DNA of 64,000 nucleotides from a bacterium MS4. Its GTDB lineage: Bacteria > Bacillota > Clostridia > Oscillospirales > Acutalibacteraceae. The stretch is from NCBI GenBank assembly GCA_000752215.1, contig CCFG01000017.1:248001-312000 (forward strand), in the 5' to 3' direction. Position 1 is the first letter of the stretch. Each line of letters starts with the position of its first letter. Below the pieces are notes generated by a model. That model was not told the origin of the DNA. It saw nothing but the letters and a program-made list of their open reading frames with translations, and did no database searches. This document shows, piece after piece, positions 16,423 through 26,200 of the stretch. The translations under genes were made by a program, and so were the position numbers.

Positions 16423-17821
16423 TAAAAATCTCCTCCCTTTTCTTCAATATACTTTTTGTACCAATGATAACTATCCTTGGGTATTCTTTTATTGTTATTA
16501 TCAAAATCAATGTAAACCAGACCATAGCGCTTCTTATAGCCATTGATCCAGCTATAGACATCCATCGTAGACCAGATAAAATATCCTCGCACATCACATC
16601 CATCTACAATTGCTTTTCTAATCCACTCTAGATATCCCTCCAGAAACTCGATCCGGTACTGGTCATGAATCTTTCCTTCGACCACTTCGTCGTAATATCC
16701 GATTCCATTTTCCGTAATAGTGATTGGAGTGTCCGGATAAGTTCTCTTTAACTTCATCAACAAATCATATGCTGCCTTTGGATATACCTCGCTGCCCCAA
16801 GGATTTTTCTTAGTGGACTTATCTTCATCCAAAGCAAACCAATCCTTAATCTCGACTTTATTTTCACTGGAACCATCCCCTGTATTATTGATTGTCATAA
16901 TGCTCCGGTCGCCGGTACATGGCTTTACCAGAAATCTTCCATAGGCATTGACTCCAAGATAATCCACGATACCTGCTTTGAAGATTTCTTTGTCCGCTTC
17001 CAGCATGTAGGATAAGTCATATCCCAAAGATTGCAGTTTTTCCAGGTAACCCTTCGAATATTCTCCTCTTACGCATACCTCGTTTACGGATGAATTGAAA
17101 AAGATGTCTGCCAGTCGCGCAGCTTCCCGGTAATCAGAATTATCAACCAAAGTATCGATCGGATAGCTATCGCTAACAAGTCCGATAGTTCCCTTACCAC
17201 CCATTTCCTTATATACTTTGATTGCTTTTGCACTGGCCAGCATTAAGTAATACATCGCTTTCCATCTGCGTTCTAAATTCTGAATATTAGGCGGATAATT
17301 CCCAACTGAATAACAGCATAAAGTCTCATAATTCGGTTCATTGATTGTCGCCCAGTAATTGACACGCTCACCGAATTCTTCGAAGCAGACCTTAGCATAT
17401 TCTTTATATGCTTCAGCAGTATCCCGACTCTCCCATCCGCCCTTTTCAAAAAGAGACTGCGGAAGGTCATAATGATATAACGTTACCAACGGCTCCACAT
17501 TGTATTTCCGGCATGTGTCGATAACCCTGTTATAAAAATCGATTCCTTCCTTACTTCTTTCCCCGATGCCATCCGGAATAATCTTGTCCATGCAATGGAA
17601 AAACGATATGCATTCTGATTTCCCTCAGCAAGCATTTTAATATCTTCTTCGTACCGATGGTAAAAGTCACATGCCACATCACCAGTAACAGGATTGACAT
17701 TGTTCTTCTCACTGTGGCAAAAGGTATCCCAATTGGACAATCCTTTTTTTCCTTCCTTCCACCCACCCTCGCATTGATAGGCGGCGGTAGCGCTTCCCCA
17801 TAAAAATCGGTCCTTATCCAT
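16422..17821 (-). pseudogene. 6-phospho-beta-glucosidase (GH1) interrupted by a frameshift
   Basis: Two frames together give a complete GH1 enzyme. The N-terminal part starts at the ATG 17821 (MDKDRFLWGSATAAYQCEGG) and reads to YRFSIAWTR. There the frame slips near 17580 and the rest continues one frame over from IIPDGIGERSKEGIDFYN to the end. Catalytic landmarks survive in the second part: ATINEPN (acid/base Glu) and ITENGIGYYDE (nucleophile Glu). Restoring one A after ACAAGA would rejoin the frames. GH1 enzymes in PTS operons hydrolyse phosphorylated cellobiose in the cytoplasm. This is either a sequencing error or a fresh mutation; the rest of the operon is intact. Confidence 0.85.
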
Positions 17822-18149
17822 TTTTTCTGTCCTCTCTCCTCTCTCTGTACAGACATACAAATTCCTTTGCCATCCGTTCCGTCAGGATCGCCATCGTCAG
17901 ATGGTCCTGCGCATGGGTCATAATGATGCTGAATGGAACATCCTCATTTTTCGTCTCGGCACTGAGCATGTCTGTCTGTGATTCATGAGCCTTTTTCAGA
18001 TCCTCCTTTCCCAATGCCATTTCCCTCTCGGCACTGTCAAAATCGCCTGTCCGAGCGCATTCAATTGATTTGTAAAAGTGGTCGAATGAGCTCCCGGCAT
18101 AAGAAATTATCATAAACGCCATAGACTGTATTTCTTCCTTTTCCACCAA
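17814..18149 (-). CDS. PTS lactose/cellobiose-family EIIA
   Basis: A 111-residue helical IIA protein. SMAFMIISYAGSSFDHFYKS and the phosphorylated His in FSIIMTHAQDHLTMA match the family. The start is a TTG at 18149 or the adjacent GTG at 18146, which is better spaced (7 nt) from GGAAGG. First gene of the operon IIA-GH1-IIC-IIB-HPr, overlapping the GH1 start by 8 bp. It is divergent from the BglG/LicR-type regulator across a gap of about 230 bp. Confidence 0.9.
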   Translation of the reverse strand: MVEKEEIQSMAFMIISYAGSSFDHFYKSIECARTGDFDSAEREMALGKEDLKKAHESQTDMLSAETKNEDVPFSIIMTHAQDHLTMAILTERMAKEFVCLYRERREDRKNG

Positions 18150-18383
18150 ATAACCTTCCTTCCTTGACCTCGCGTCCCATTTTCTGAGTACAGCTTCATT
18201 ATATCGGCACGGGGGAAGCTTCTCAAATTATTAATTTCGCCGTGCCCCGCAAAAAGTAAATTGAACTCCACATCCGGAAATATTAATATAATGAGTAGGT
18301 GTGCCGAAATCGTTTTTAGGTAAAACATAGGAACTACCACTTACTGACAAGACAAGCCATATGCAACGGGGAGGGAAAATGCA

Positions 18384-20276
18384 ATGTATTCGTTATCACC
18401 GAGACAGAAAAATATACTGCTGATCCTGTCCAATCAGCCTGAAATTCTGACCGGAAAGAGCTTATGCGGCCAACTGAACATTTCTCTACGGACTTTACAG
18501 GCGGAGGTCAAAGCGATCAATGAGATCATGGACCGAAAAATCATATTATCGACAAACCGCGGGTATCAGTTTGACCGCGACAGTCTTTCGGCAATGGACG
18601 AACAGGACTTCCAGCAGGAGAACAACGACCAGGAAGCATTGCTGAAGAAATTGATTTTGGAGAACCCCTCCTATCAAATCGACGAGCTGGCAGATTCCCT
18701 TTATATGAGTTTGTCCACCTTGAACCGAAGATTAAATCTTGTGCAAAAGAGGCTGGAACGCAGCAATCTGCACCTGGAAAAGAAGAACGGTCAGGTCAGC
18801 ATAACCGGTTCGGAAATGGACAAGCGCAAACTGATCCGGGACTTAATTTATGAAGAAACCAATCCCATCTTTTTGAATATAGAAAGCTGCTCCTCGTTCT
18901 TTGAAGGGTTGAATGTCATATCCATCCGCGACATTATTCTGAAAACAATCGAGCGGTACAATTGTTATGTGGAGGAATGTTACTCCACCAATCTGATTAT
19001 CAATATTCTGATTGCTCTTTCCCGCATGCAGAAAGCTTATTCGCTGGACGCCTTCAGCGCTAAGCTGCCCGAGAACAGCAAGGAATACCGGATTGCCAAG
19101 GATATTTGCAGACAGTTTGCCTCCCACTGCTCCATCGATTTTCAGGAAACGGACATCCAGTATATCGGGGTGCTGATTATGGGACAGATCAAGCCGGATC
19201 AGCTGGTAAAGCATATCGGGCAGTTTGACGAAACTATCAGCAGGGATTTTGAGGAGGAAATCAACCGGATTCTCCAGAAGACCTTTCGTTACTATATGCT
19301 CAATATCAATTATGACCATTTTCTGTATAACTTTGTCTTGCATGTGGACGCGCTGATCCGGAGAGCGAAAAACCATCAGTACGTGAGCAGCTACATTACG
19401 GAAAATGTGAAATCCAACTGTCCTTTTATATACGACGTTGCCGTCTATATTGCCAAAGAAATCGAAGAGCGGTTTCAAATCCGCGTTATCGACGAGGAAA
19501 TCGGATTCATCAGCATCCATATCGGCTTCGCAATTGAGAATTCCACGGCTTCCACCGATAAGGTGCGCGTTCTGCTTCTCTGCAACCAATATCACCGTAT
19601 TGCTGCGGCCCTTCTTGAAAAGCTGAAGGAAAATTATTCCGATGTGATTGAAATCACCAATGTAATCACTTCCCCCTCCCAGCGCAGTCTGGAAGGCGAC
19701 GCGGACCTGATCCTATCCACGGTACCACTGCTTGGGATCGGAAAAAGAGCCGTCACCATTTCCCCCTTTTACACTACGCAGGACCGATATAAAATTGACG
19801 AAGCAATTCAGGAATGCTCGCGTGCGATTGCCCAAAAGAAGGGACAGAATCTGCTGCCCAGCTACTTCCGCAAGGAACTGTTTTTCCGTGATCTGGAATT
19901 TTCCGACAAAGAGGAAGTCATACGCTTTCTCGGAAAGAAAACAGAAGCATTCGGGTTGACGCGGCCGGGCTTTACCGAATCCGTATTAAAGCGTGAGGCA
20001 ATGTCCTCCACCTGCTTCTTTGACACCTTTGCCATTCCGCACGCACTCGAACTGGAAGCAAAAAAGACCATGTTCTGCGTGCTGATAAATGAAAACGGCA
20101 TTCCCTGGGACAATCATGTCATTAAATGTGTATTTATGATAGCGATTAACAAGGCCGACCGGAAATCCTTTATGAAAATCTATAACGGTATTATTCAGAT
20201 TCTCTGTGACAAGGAGAAGGTAAACCATCTGGTAAAATGCAAAAATCCTATGGAATTTATTGAATGGTTTCAATGA
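18384..20276 (+). CDS. BglG/LicR-type PTS-controlled transcriptional activator
   Basis: A 630-residue multidomain regulator. An N-terminal HTH (ILTGKSLCGQLNISLRTLQAEV) is followed by a second helix-turn-helix (YQIDELADSLYMSLSTLNRRL). Then come two PRD domains (about 180-390), an EIIB-like domain (VRVLLLCNQYHRIAAALLEKL) and a C-terminal EIIA-like domain (SSTCFFDTFAIPHALELEAK, with a His). PRDs are phosphorylated by HPr or EIIs and so couple activity to sugar flux. It is divergent from the cellobiose operon and very likely its activator. A GGGGAGGG ribosome site precedes the ATG. DNA targets were not identified. Confidence 0.9.
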   Translation: MYSLSPRQKNILLILSNQPEILTGKSLCGQLNISLRTLQAEVKAINEIMDRKIILSTNRGYQFDRDSLSAMDEQDFQQENNDQEALLKKLILENPSYQIDELADSLYMSLSTLNRRLNLVQKRLERSNLHLEKKNGQVSITGSEMDKRKLIRDLIYEETNPIFLNIESCSSFFEGLNVISIRDIILKTIERYNCYVEECYSTNLIINILIALSRMQKAYSLDAFSAKLPENSKEYRIAKDICRQFASHCSIDFQETDIQYIGVLIMGQIKPDQLVKHIGQFDETISRDFEEEINRILQKTFRYYMLNINYDHFLYNFVLHVDALIRRAKNHQYVSSYITENVKSNCPFIYDVAVYIAKEIEERFQIRVIDEEIGFISIHIGFAIENSTASTDKVRVLLLCNQYHRIAAALLEKLKENYSDVIEITNVITSPSQRSLEGDADLILSTVPLLGIGKRAVTISPFYTTQDRYKIDEAIQECSRAIAQKKGQNLLPSYFRKELFFRDLEFSDKEEVIRFLGKKTEAFGLTRPGFTESVLKREAMSSTCFFDTFAIPHALELEAKKTMFCVLINENGIPWDNHVIKCVFMIAINKADRKSFMKIYNGIIQILCDKEKVNHLVKCKNPMEFIEWFQ

Positions 20277-20294
20277 GCTTTGCGTCTAACTTAT

Positions 20295-20340
20295 AAAGGA
20301 CAGGAAATTCCGAAAAATTTCGGAATTTCCTGTCCTTTTT
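20295..20340. terminator. Bidirectional terminator between activator and ptsI
   Basis: AAAGGACAGGAAATTCCGAA (20295-20314) pairs perfectly with the mirror arm ending in CCTGTCCTTT (about 20319-20338). T-rich flanks on both strands serve the two convergent genes. Confidence 0.9.
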
Positions 20341-20366
20341 GTGTTCCTGACCAGCTTGTGCCGGTT

Positions 20367-22118
20367 TCACCGCAGTGGTTCTTGCTGTTCTTCTATCTCT
20401 TTTTGGAAAAGACGAAGGCTTTTTTCTACTGCGCAAGCCGAAGGTAAACGCAGCACCGTTTCCGCCAGCCGCGCGCAGGCGGGCCGGTTCAGCCGGGAAA
20501 TGAGCATCCGTGTTCTGAGAATACCGGAAGCGCTCATGGAAAATTCCTGAAGGCCCATTCCGAACAGTACGGGGACCAGAAGAGGATCCCCGGCTGCTTC
20601 CCCGCACATTCCGCATGGGATACCGGCCTCCAGCGCCGCACAGATGGTGTTCTGTATCAGGCTGAGCACCGCCGGGTGGTAAAAGGAATAGAGGTGTGAT
20701 ATTTTTTCGTTTCCGCGGTCCACCGCCACCGTGTACTGAAGAAGGTCGTTGGTGCCGATGGAAAAGAAGTCGGAAACCTTTGCAAACTGACCGGCAAGGA
20801 CGGCCGCGGCCGGTGTTTCCACCATCATACCCAGAGGGATATCCGTGCGGAATGGAATCCCCTCCCGCTCCAGCTCCTGTTCGCATTCCTTCAGAAGAGT
20901 GCGGACAGCCTGCATTTCCTCCACGGCGCTGATCATCGGAATCATGATTTTCAGATCGCCGTGAACACCCGCCCGCAGCAGCGCCCTTAACTGTGCTTTA
21001 AAAAGCTCTGGATGGTCCAAACTGAAACGGATGGCGCGATAGCCGAGAAAGGGATTGCTCTCCGGTTCCATTTTCAGGCAGGGGGCTTCCTTGTCTCCGC
21101 CGATGTCCAGCGTACGGACAATCACAAATTTCCCCCGCATGGTTTCCAGCACCTCGCGGTACTGCCGGTACTGCTCCTCTTCACCCGGCGGTTGGGACTG
21201 CCCGATGAACAGGAATTCGCTGCGGAACAGGCCGACGCCTTCCGCGTCCGCCTGAACGGCGGACACGGCTTCCGACGCGGAACCGATGTTTGCGGCAAGA
21301 TCAACGGTGAAATTGTCTGCGGAAACCGTCGCTTTTCCACGGAAGGTTTCCGCCTGTAAAACAAACTGGTGACGCTGCGTTTCCCGCTGATGAAACTCCT
21401 CCCGAAGCGGCTGGGCAGGGCGGCACGCATATTCTCCGCTTTCCCCGTCCATCACCAGAGGCTCCCCCGTTTCCGTTTCGCTGACCGCGTCAGCCGCCCC
21501 CACAATGGCGGGAATCCCCGTATTGCGGGCGATAATGGCCATATGGGAGGTCCTGCCGCCGAAACAGGTGATGATCCCGCGGACATTCTGTCTGTCCCAT
21601 ATAGCGGTATCCGAGGGGGTAAGCTCCTCGGCGACAAGGATGACGGGCCCCGGAAGGCAGGAGAGATCGATATCGCACACTCCGGACAGCGAGAAAAGCA
21701 AACGGTTTTTCAGCTCCAGAATATCACTGCTGCGCGCGCACATGTAGGCGTCGTCCATCTGCGAGAACATGTCCGCCAGGGCATCCATATGCCTTACCAC
21801 GGCCTGCTCCGCATAAAGGCAGTCGCTGCCAATCATCTGTTCAATCGGCCCTGATACGCATTCCTGATCGCTCAGTATGGTCAGGTGGGCATCCAATATT
21901 TCTGCGCTGTCCGTGTTGCCCTCGCTCCGGGCCTTCCGGCTCAGGCGGCACGTTTCCTCAACAACCGCTTCCATGGAAGCGTAAAAACGACGCAGTTCCT
22001 CCTGAGGGTCATTTGCGCAGCCCTGAGGCAGCTCGATCGTCTGCCGGCGAAAAACATACGCATTCGCTTCCGCTACACCGGCGGACACACCAATTCCTTT
22101 TTTCACTATTGTTCTCAT
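20367..22118 (-). CDS. ptsI: PTS enzyme I (phosphoenolpyruvate-protein phosphotransferase)
   Basis: About 583 residues. The first step of the PTS: phosphate from PEP to an active-site His, then to HPr. The His is in CFGGRTSHMAIIARN. The PEP-binding barrel follows (GVGLFRSEFLFIG, YRAIRFSLDHPELFKAQLRA, IPLGMMVETPAAAVLA, DFFSIGTNDLLQYTVAVDRGN) and a Cys-containing GIPCGMCGEAAGDP. The start is uncertain: ATG 22133 touches a GGGAAG site, while ATG 22118 (MRTIVKKGIGVSAG) fits the family N-terminus. It lies just downstream of HPr in the same operon. Family membership is certain. Confidence 0.93.
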   Translation of the reverse strand: MRTIVKKGIGVSAGVAEANAYVFRRQTIELPQGCANDPQEELRRFYASMEAVVEETCRLSRKARSEGNTDSAEILDAHLTILSDQECVSGPIEQMIGSDCLYAEQAVVRHMDALADMFSQMDDAYMCARSSDILELKNRLLFSLSGVCDIDLSCLPGPVILVAEELTPSDTAIWDRQNVRGIITCFGGRTSHMAIIARNTGIPAIVGAADAVSETETGEPLVMDGESGEYACRPAQPLREEFHQRETQRHQFVLQAETFRGKATVSADNFTVDLAANIGSASEAVSAVQADAEGVGLFRSEFLFIGQSQPPGEEEQYRQYREVLETMRGKFVIVRTLDIGGDKEAPCLKMEPESNPFLGYRAIRFSLDHPELFKAQLRALLRAGVHGDLKIMIPMISAVEEMQAVRTLLKECEQELEREGIPFRTDIPLGMMVETPAAAVLAGQFAKVSDFFSIGTNDLLQYTVAVDRGNEKISHLYSFYHPAVLSLIQNTICAALEAGIPCGMCGEAAGDPLLVPVLFGMGLQEFSMSASGILRTRMLISRLNRPACARLAETVLRLPSACAVEKSLRLFQKEIEEQQEPLR

Positions 22119-22145
22119 TTTCAGAAACCACATCTTCCCGTGAAT

Positions 22146-22409
22146 TTATTCCCCAAGCCCGGAATTGACTGCCTCGACCAAGGCGTTGAGGGCATCGGTT
22201 TCGTCCTCTCCGTCGGCCACGATTTCAATTTCCGAACCGCTTGAAATACAGGCTTTCAAGACAGTAATGATGCTTTTCCCGTTATATTCCTGTCCTTTGT
22301 ACCGAATGAGAATTTGACTTTTTTTAGAGGCTGCACATTTGACAAAATTATTGGCCGGGCGGGCATGGAGCCCTACCGGGTTAATGATTTTTACTTTTTT
22401 ACTTACCAT
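22146..22409 (-). CDS. ptsH: HPr phosphocarrier protein
   Basis: An 87-residue canonical HPr. His15 is in PVGLHARPA and Ser46 is in NGKSIITVLKA, so both the PEP-dependent and the kinase-regulated phosphorylation sites are present. An AGGAGGAACT site precedes the ATG. It is followed by enzyme I and preceded by a HAD phosphatase, in a long minus-strand cluster with the mannose-family PTS. It could be the general HPr of the cell or a dedicated copy. Confidence 0.92.
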   Translation of the reverse strand: MVSKKVKIINPVGLHARPANNFVKCAASKKSQILIRYKGQEYNGKSIITVLKACISSGSEIEIVADGEDETDALNALVEAVNSGLGE

Positions 22410-22463
22410 AGTTCCTCCTAGTTTTTCAAATATATTATGACAGGGGAAACAGATCCACTGTAT

Positions 22464-23114
22464 CTATTCCAAGTCCAGTAATTGAGCCACCTCCGAGAGG
22501 CTTTCCGCACAGCCAAACAGCAGTCTTCGGATCTCCGGTCCCGGCTGTACCAGGTCGGGGACCATAATCACCTTCATTCCGGCACTGTAAGCCGCTTTGA
22601 CCCCGTTCGGGGAATCCTCGAGCACCAGACAGCCCTTCGTCGGGAGCTTCAAAAGCTCCGCCGCCTTCAGAAAAATATCCGGTTCCGGCTTCGCGTGTTC
22701 CACCATGTCGCCAAAAACCATCTGTTCCATGCGGTCCGCGATTCCGCACAGCTTCAGTGTATAGAGAGCGTTTTCCTTCTCTGTGCTCGTAGCCACCGCT
22801 GCGGGAATTCTATTCCGGTCCAGGGCATCAAGTAAGGAGAACAGCCCCTTTTTTACCGGGACCCCGTTTTCGGACTGATAGTCTTTCCACATTTCCCAGC
22901 TTATCCTGCTGATTTCCTCCGCGGGATAGTCTTCGGCGTAATATTGGCGGCAGACACGCTTTACTTCCTCTTTTCCCATTCCCATCGTCAGCTCCCACGG
23001 ATCCGGCCTGGCGGAAACGCCCATTTCTTTGCGAATCTGACGGCGAAATTCAAGCCTGACCCGTTCGGAGTCGATCATCAGACCGTCCATGTCGAAAATT
23101 ACCGCCTGAACCAT
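22464..23114 (-). CDS. HAD-superfamily phosphatase/phosphomutase (beta-PGM-like)
   Basis: A 216-residue HAD subfamily IA enzyme. Motif I is FDMDGLMIDSE with Asp nucleophile and acid, motif II is AVATSTEKENA, motif III includes HAKPEPDIFLKAAELL, and motif IV is VLEDSPNGVKAA. A helical cap lies between 15 and 80. Relatives include beta-phosphoglucomutase and sugar-phosphate phosphatases. Its place between the dehydrogenase genes and HPr/EI suggests it acts on a sugar phosphate delivered by the nearby mannose-family PTS; this is inference. The substrate cannot be read from sequence. Confidence 0.87.
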   Translation of the reverse strand: MVQAVIFDMDGLMIDSERVRLEFRRQIRKEMGVSARPDPWELTMGMGKEEVKRVCRQYYAEDYPAEEISRISWEMWKDYQSENGVPVKKGLFSLLDALDRNRIPAAVATSTEKENALYTLKLCGIADRMEQMVFGDMVEHAKPEPDIFLKAAELLKLPTKGCLVLEDSPNGVKAAYSAGMKVIMVPDLVQPGPEIRRLLFGCAESLSEVAQLLDLE

Positions 23115-23157
23115 CTTTTCCCAAATTCCTTTCGGTTTTTACAGAAGCTCCGGAAAG

Positions 23158-24291
23158 TCAGCATCCCAGCGCCTTGAAACGATCGTAATTCAAACCGGAG
23201 ATATCGACGCTCGGCGTTTCTCCGGCAGCCATCTCGGACAAAACCCTGCCGACGGAAGGCCCGATGGCGAATCCGTGACCGCTGAAGCCGAAGGCACAGA
23301 TCAGGTCGGGAATTTCCGGGATCTCCTGAATGACAGGCAGACGATCGATCGTGGAATCCAGCCAGCCGGCCCACTGGCGGACAATTTTCGCGTCCTTTAA
23401 AGCGGGGATGTATTTCATGACCGCGCGGCTTTTATCCGCCGCGGCCATGGTGGTGCAGCGCGGGTTTTCCGTGTAGGTGTTCACATACCGCTCCATTCCG
23501 GTATTTCCGCCGAAAATAAACGAACCGTGCGCCGTCTGATGCCCATAAAAATTGCCGTCCGCGGTAGAAAGCCTGTACGGGAACATTTTCGGCTGTACTT
23601 CGGTGATGATGCATTCGTCGATTCTTTTCAGCATCGGGAAATCGATACCGACGGTATTGACAATGACGCGGGACTCGAAACCGGCGGCCAGTATGATCTT
23701 CTGCGCTTCATACACATTTCCGGACTTTGTAACCACTTTCCTTGCGCGGCCCCTGTCTTTCTGAATCTCCACCGCTTCTTCGCCGGTTATGAAATGCACG
23801 CCCATGTTTCTCGCTTTGCGGTAATAGGCCAGCGTGGCGGTCATGGGGTTTGCCACCCCGTTGATCGGGCAGTAGTTTGCCAGATTGACCTCCTCCGACA
23901 GATATGGGCAGAGCTTTCTGGCCTCGTCCCCGCTCAGCTGGCGCATTTCAATCCCCTGCTTCTGAGCACGCGCAATCTCTTTTTTTAAGGATTGCATCTG
24001 AGACTCATTCTGGGCCAGGGAAAGGCTTCCCACCCTGCTGTACTCCAGATCGGCGCCAAGCTCCTCTGAAAGAGTCGGCCAGATATTGAAAATGGCGTCC
24101 TTCGCAAAACGGAATTCCCGTTCTTCTCTTCCCGACAGCCGGACCCCGGCTCCGTTGCGGCTGGAAGCGCCGTCACCGATATTGCCCCGCTCCAGCACCA
24201 GGACCTTCAGCCCCTTTTGAACCATATAATATGCCGCGGCACAGCCCACAATGCCGCTGCCGATTACAATCACATCTGCGTTTTTATCCAT
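23158..24291 (-). CDS. DAO/SoxB-family FAD-dependent amine oxidoreductase subunit
   Basis: A 377-residue flavoprotein. The Rossmann motif VIVIGSGIVGCAAAYYM at the N-terminus binds FAD; GDGASSRNGAGVRLSG and the C-terminal FGFSGHGFAIGPSVGRVLSE are typical of the D-amino-acid oxidase/sarcosine oxidase beta family. In multisubunit versions this subunit oxidises a C-N bond and passes electrons to FeS partners. Its start abuts the stop of the BFD-like FeS gene (one-base overlap). It belongs to a four-gene operon resembling opine oxidase or D-hydroxyproline dehydrogenase. The exact substrate is unknown. Confidence 0.87.
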   Translation of the reverse strand: MDKNADVIVIGSGIVGCAAAYYMVQKGLKVLVLERGNIGDGASSRNGAGVRLSGREEREFRFAKDAIFNIWPTLSEELGADLEYSRVGSLSLAQNESQMQSLKKEIARAQKQGIEMRQLSGDEARKLCPYLSEEVNLANYCPINGVANPMTATLAYYRKARNMGVHFITGEEAVEIQKDRGRARKVVTKSGNVYEAQKIILAAGFESRVIVNTVGIDFPMLKRIDECIITEVQPKMFPYRLSTADGNFYGHQTAHGSFIFGGNTGMERYVNTYTENPRCTTMAAADKSRAVMKYIPALKDAKIVRQWAGWLDSTIDRLPVIQEIPEIPDLICAFGFSGHGFAIGPSVGRVLSEMAAGETPSVDISGLNYDRFKALGC

Positions 24292-24614
24292 TATTTTCCC
24301 GCCTCATTTCCGAAGACTTCTATTTCGACCGGACGGGCAGGCCCTCTTGCCGTGCAGTCCTCCAGTACAGCCGGGCGCGTGCCCAGTTCCCGCGCAAGAA
24401 TATCCTTCACGATTTTTCCGCAGGTGTTTCCCTGACAGAGGCCCATACCCGGACGCAGAAAACGGCGTATTTCCGTCATAGTCCGCATTCCTTCGTGGAT
24501 CGCCTTGCGGATTTCTCCCTTTGTGATTTCCTCACAGCGGCAGACAATCAGATTGTCGTCCGGCTTCGGGAGGAATGCTCCAATATCATCGTTTCTATCC
24601 ATATAGATACTCAT
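24291..24614 (-). CDS. BFD-like [2Fe-2S] small subunit of the amine dehydrogenase
   Basis: A 107-residue protein with a BFD-like [2Fe-2S] domain: NLIVCRCEEITKGEIRKAI gives the first two Cys (CxC) and GMGLCQGNTCGKIV the last two (CxxxxC). The ATG at 24614 is placed 7 nt behind GGAGG and overlaps the previous stop (ATGA); a longer upstream frame is rejected. In opine-oxidase and hydroxyproline-dehydrogenase complexes this domain shuttles electrons between the FAD subunits. Confidence 0.85.
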   Translation of the reverse strand: MSIYMDRNDDIGAFLPKPDDNLIVCRCEEITKGEIRKAIHEGMRTMTEIRRFLRPGMGLCQGNTCGKIVKDILARELGTRPAVLEDCTARGPARPVEIEVFGNEAGK

Positions 24615-26194
24615 TTCGTTACCTCCTGACTGAAGAAACGCGCCTTCATCGACATTTCCTTCGGAACCTTGATGGTCAGCAGGGCGGTATGGTCCATGGC
24701 AGGGCTTACCCTGCAGGAAACCACCTCGGCCTCGCACACCGCTTTTCCGTCCCTTCCCAAAGCGACGCCTTTCGCGCCCGCTTCCGGATAGGGCAGAAAT
24801 TCGTAGGGCATCGTGACGGTTGCCTGACCGTCGCCGTAATCGTCATCCACTAGGAAAATAGCCTGTCCGGAGCAGGAAGCCACGCACATGCCACAGCCGA
24901 CACATTTTGCTTCACCGTTGACGATAGGAAGATTGGTAATGGATTTGCCGATCGTAATACAGCCGAACCGGCAGGCGTCCTGACAGGGGTTGCAGGGGAT
25001 GTTCTGTGTGCACTCAATTACCGGATGGATTCCCACCTTCTTTTCGGTTACACCGGGATACCGTCCGATTTCTCCGTCGCTTAAATATCCGTATTTGAAA
25101 AGGGAGTCGGAAAGAGCGATTCCCTCGTCCGTGAGGGTAAGATCCGTTCTGCCCTTGTTCTGCGGGCTGAAGGTCCCTTCATGCAGCTGCCTGAGAGAAT
25201 TTTTCATCTGCGCGGACACCTCGACAAAATCCTCATCGGACAAAAAGCCGAGCTTGTTTGCCGCCGCCGCCCCGGCCAGACGGCCGGTAATCATCGCGGA
25301 GCTGGCCTCTTCGATTCCGGCGACATCGCCTGCAGCGAAGATTCCGCTCAATGTTGTTTCGCCGCAGCTGTTTACCACCGGCACGGTACCGCCCTTGTCC
25401 GTCGTCTCACAGCCGCTCATCTGCAGAAGCTGCGACATTGGCGACAGGCCGACGGCCATGCACACGGTATCCACATCAAAATGCTTCTCCGTACCGGGAA
25501 TCGGCCGGAATTTTTCATCGACCTGCGCAATTACGGCGCCTGTCACATGGTCGGTTCCTTCCGCTTTGACAACCGTGTGGGAAAGATAGAACGGGATTCC
25601 CGTTCTGGTCAGCTTGGATGCATGCACGCCGTAACCGCCTACCCTGGGTGCCGCGTCCACAATAGCCGCGACCTGGACGCCGGCCTGAAGCAGCTGATAG
25701 GAAACGACCAGACCCACGTTGCCGGAACCGACCATCAGCACCCGCGAGCCGGGCTGTACGCCGTGAAGGTTCATCATCGTCTGTGCTGCGCCCGCGCCCA
25801 TAACGCCCGGCAGGGTCCAGCCCTCAAACGGGATCATATTTTCGCGCGCGCCGGTCGCAACCAGAATGGTGTCGCCCTTGTAGTGGAACACCTTGTCCTG
25901 CTGCATGACCATAATTTCTTTATTTTCATAGAGTCCCATAACAACGGAGTTCAGGAACACCTCAACCCCTGCTTTTTCCGCGTCGGCAAGCAGCTTTTGC
26001 CCGATGCGGAAGCCGCGCGTCTTTGCCTGATGCTCTTTAGAGCCGAAAAACTTATGTATCTGCTTGAACAGCTGTCCTCCGGGCTTTGCGTTTTCGTCAA
26101 ACACAGCGACATTCATTCCGCTGTTTGCCCCCTGTATGGCGGCGGACAGTCCCGCGGGGCCGGCTCCTATGACAATCAGATCGTATCTTTTCAT
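24611..26194 (-). CDS. NAD(P)/FAD oxidoreductase alpha subunit with ferredoxin-like insert
   Basis: A 527-residue flavoprotein. The N-terminal FAD motif is LIVIGAGPAGLSAAIQGANSG and a second nucleotide motif is RVLMVGSGNVGLVVS; SGIFAAGDVAGIEEAS closes the pyridine-nucleotide-disulphide-type core. From about 395 a ferredoxin-like region adds Cys clusters (CTQNIPCNPCQDACRFGC and CVGCGMCVASCSGQA), enough for two 4Fe-4S clusters. This alpha subunit pairs with the DAO-type subunit downstream and the 2Fe-2S subunit upstream. It overlaps the BFD gene by four bases and starts 6 bp after the 2Fe-2S gene. Confidence 0.87.
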   Translation of the reverse strand: MKRYDLIVIGAGPAGLSAAIQGANSGMNVAVFDENAKPGGQLFKQIHKFFGSKEHQAKTRGFRIGQKLLADAEKAGVEVFLNSVVMGLYENKEIMVMQQDKVFHYKGDTILVATGARENMIPFEGWTLPGVMGAGAAQTMMNLHGVQPGSRVLMVGSGNVGLVVSYQLLQAGVQVAAIVDAAPRVGGYGVHASKLTRTGIPFYLSHTVVKAEGTDHVTGAVIAQVDEKFRPIPGTEKHFDVDTVCMAVGLSPMSQLLQMSGCETTDKGGTVPVVNSCGETTLSGIFAAGDVAGIEEASSAMITGRLAGAAAANKLGFLSDEDFVEVSAQMKNSLRQLHEGTFSPQNKGRTDLTLTDEGIALSDSLFKYGYLSDGEIGRYPGVTEKKVGIHPVIECTQNIPCNPCQDACRFGCITIGKSITNLPIVNGEAKCVGCGMCVASCSGQAIFLVDDDYGDGQATVTMPYEFLPYPEAGAKGVALGRDGKAVCEAEVVSCRVSPAMDHTALLTIKVPKEMSMKARFFSQEVTK

Positions 26195-26200
26195 GATCCT

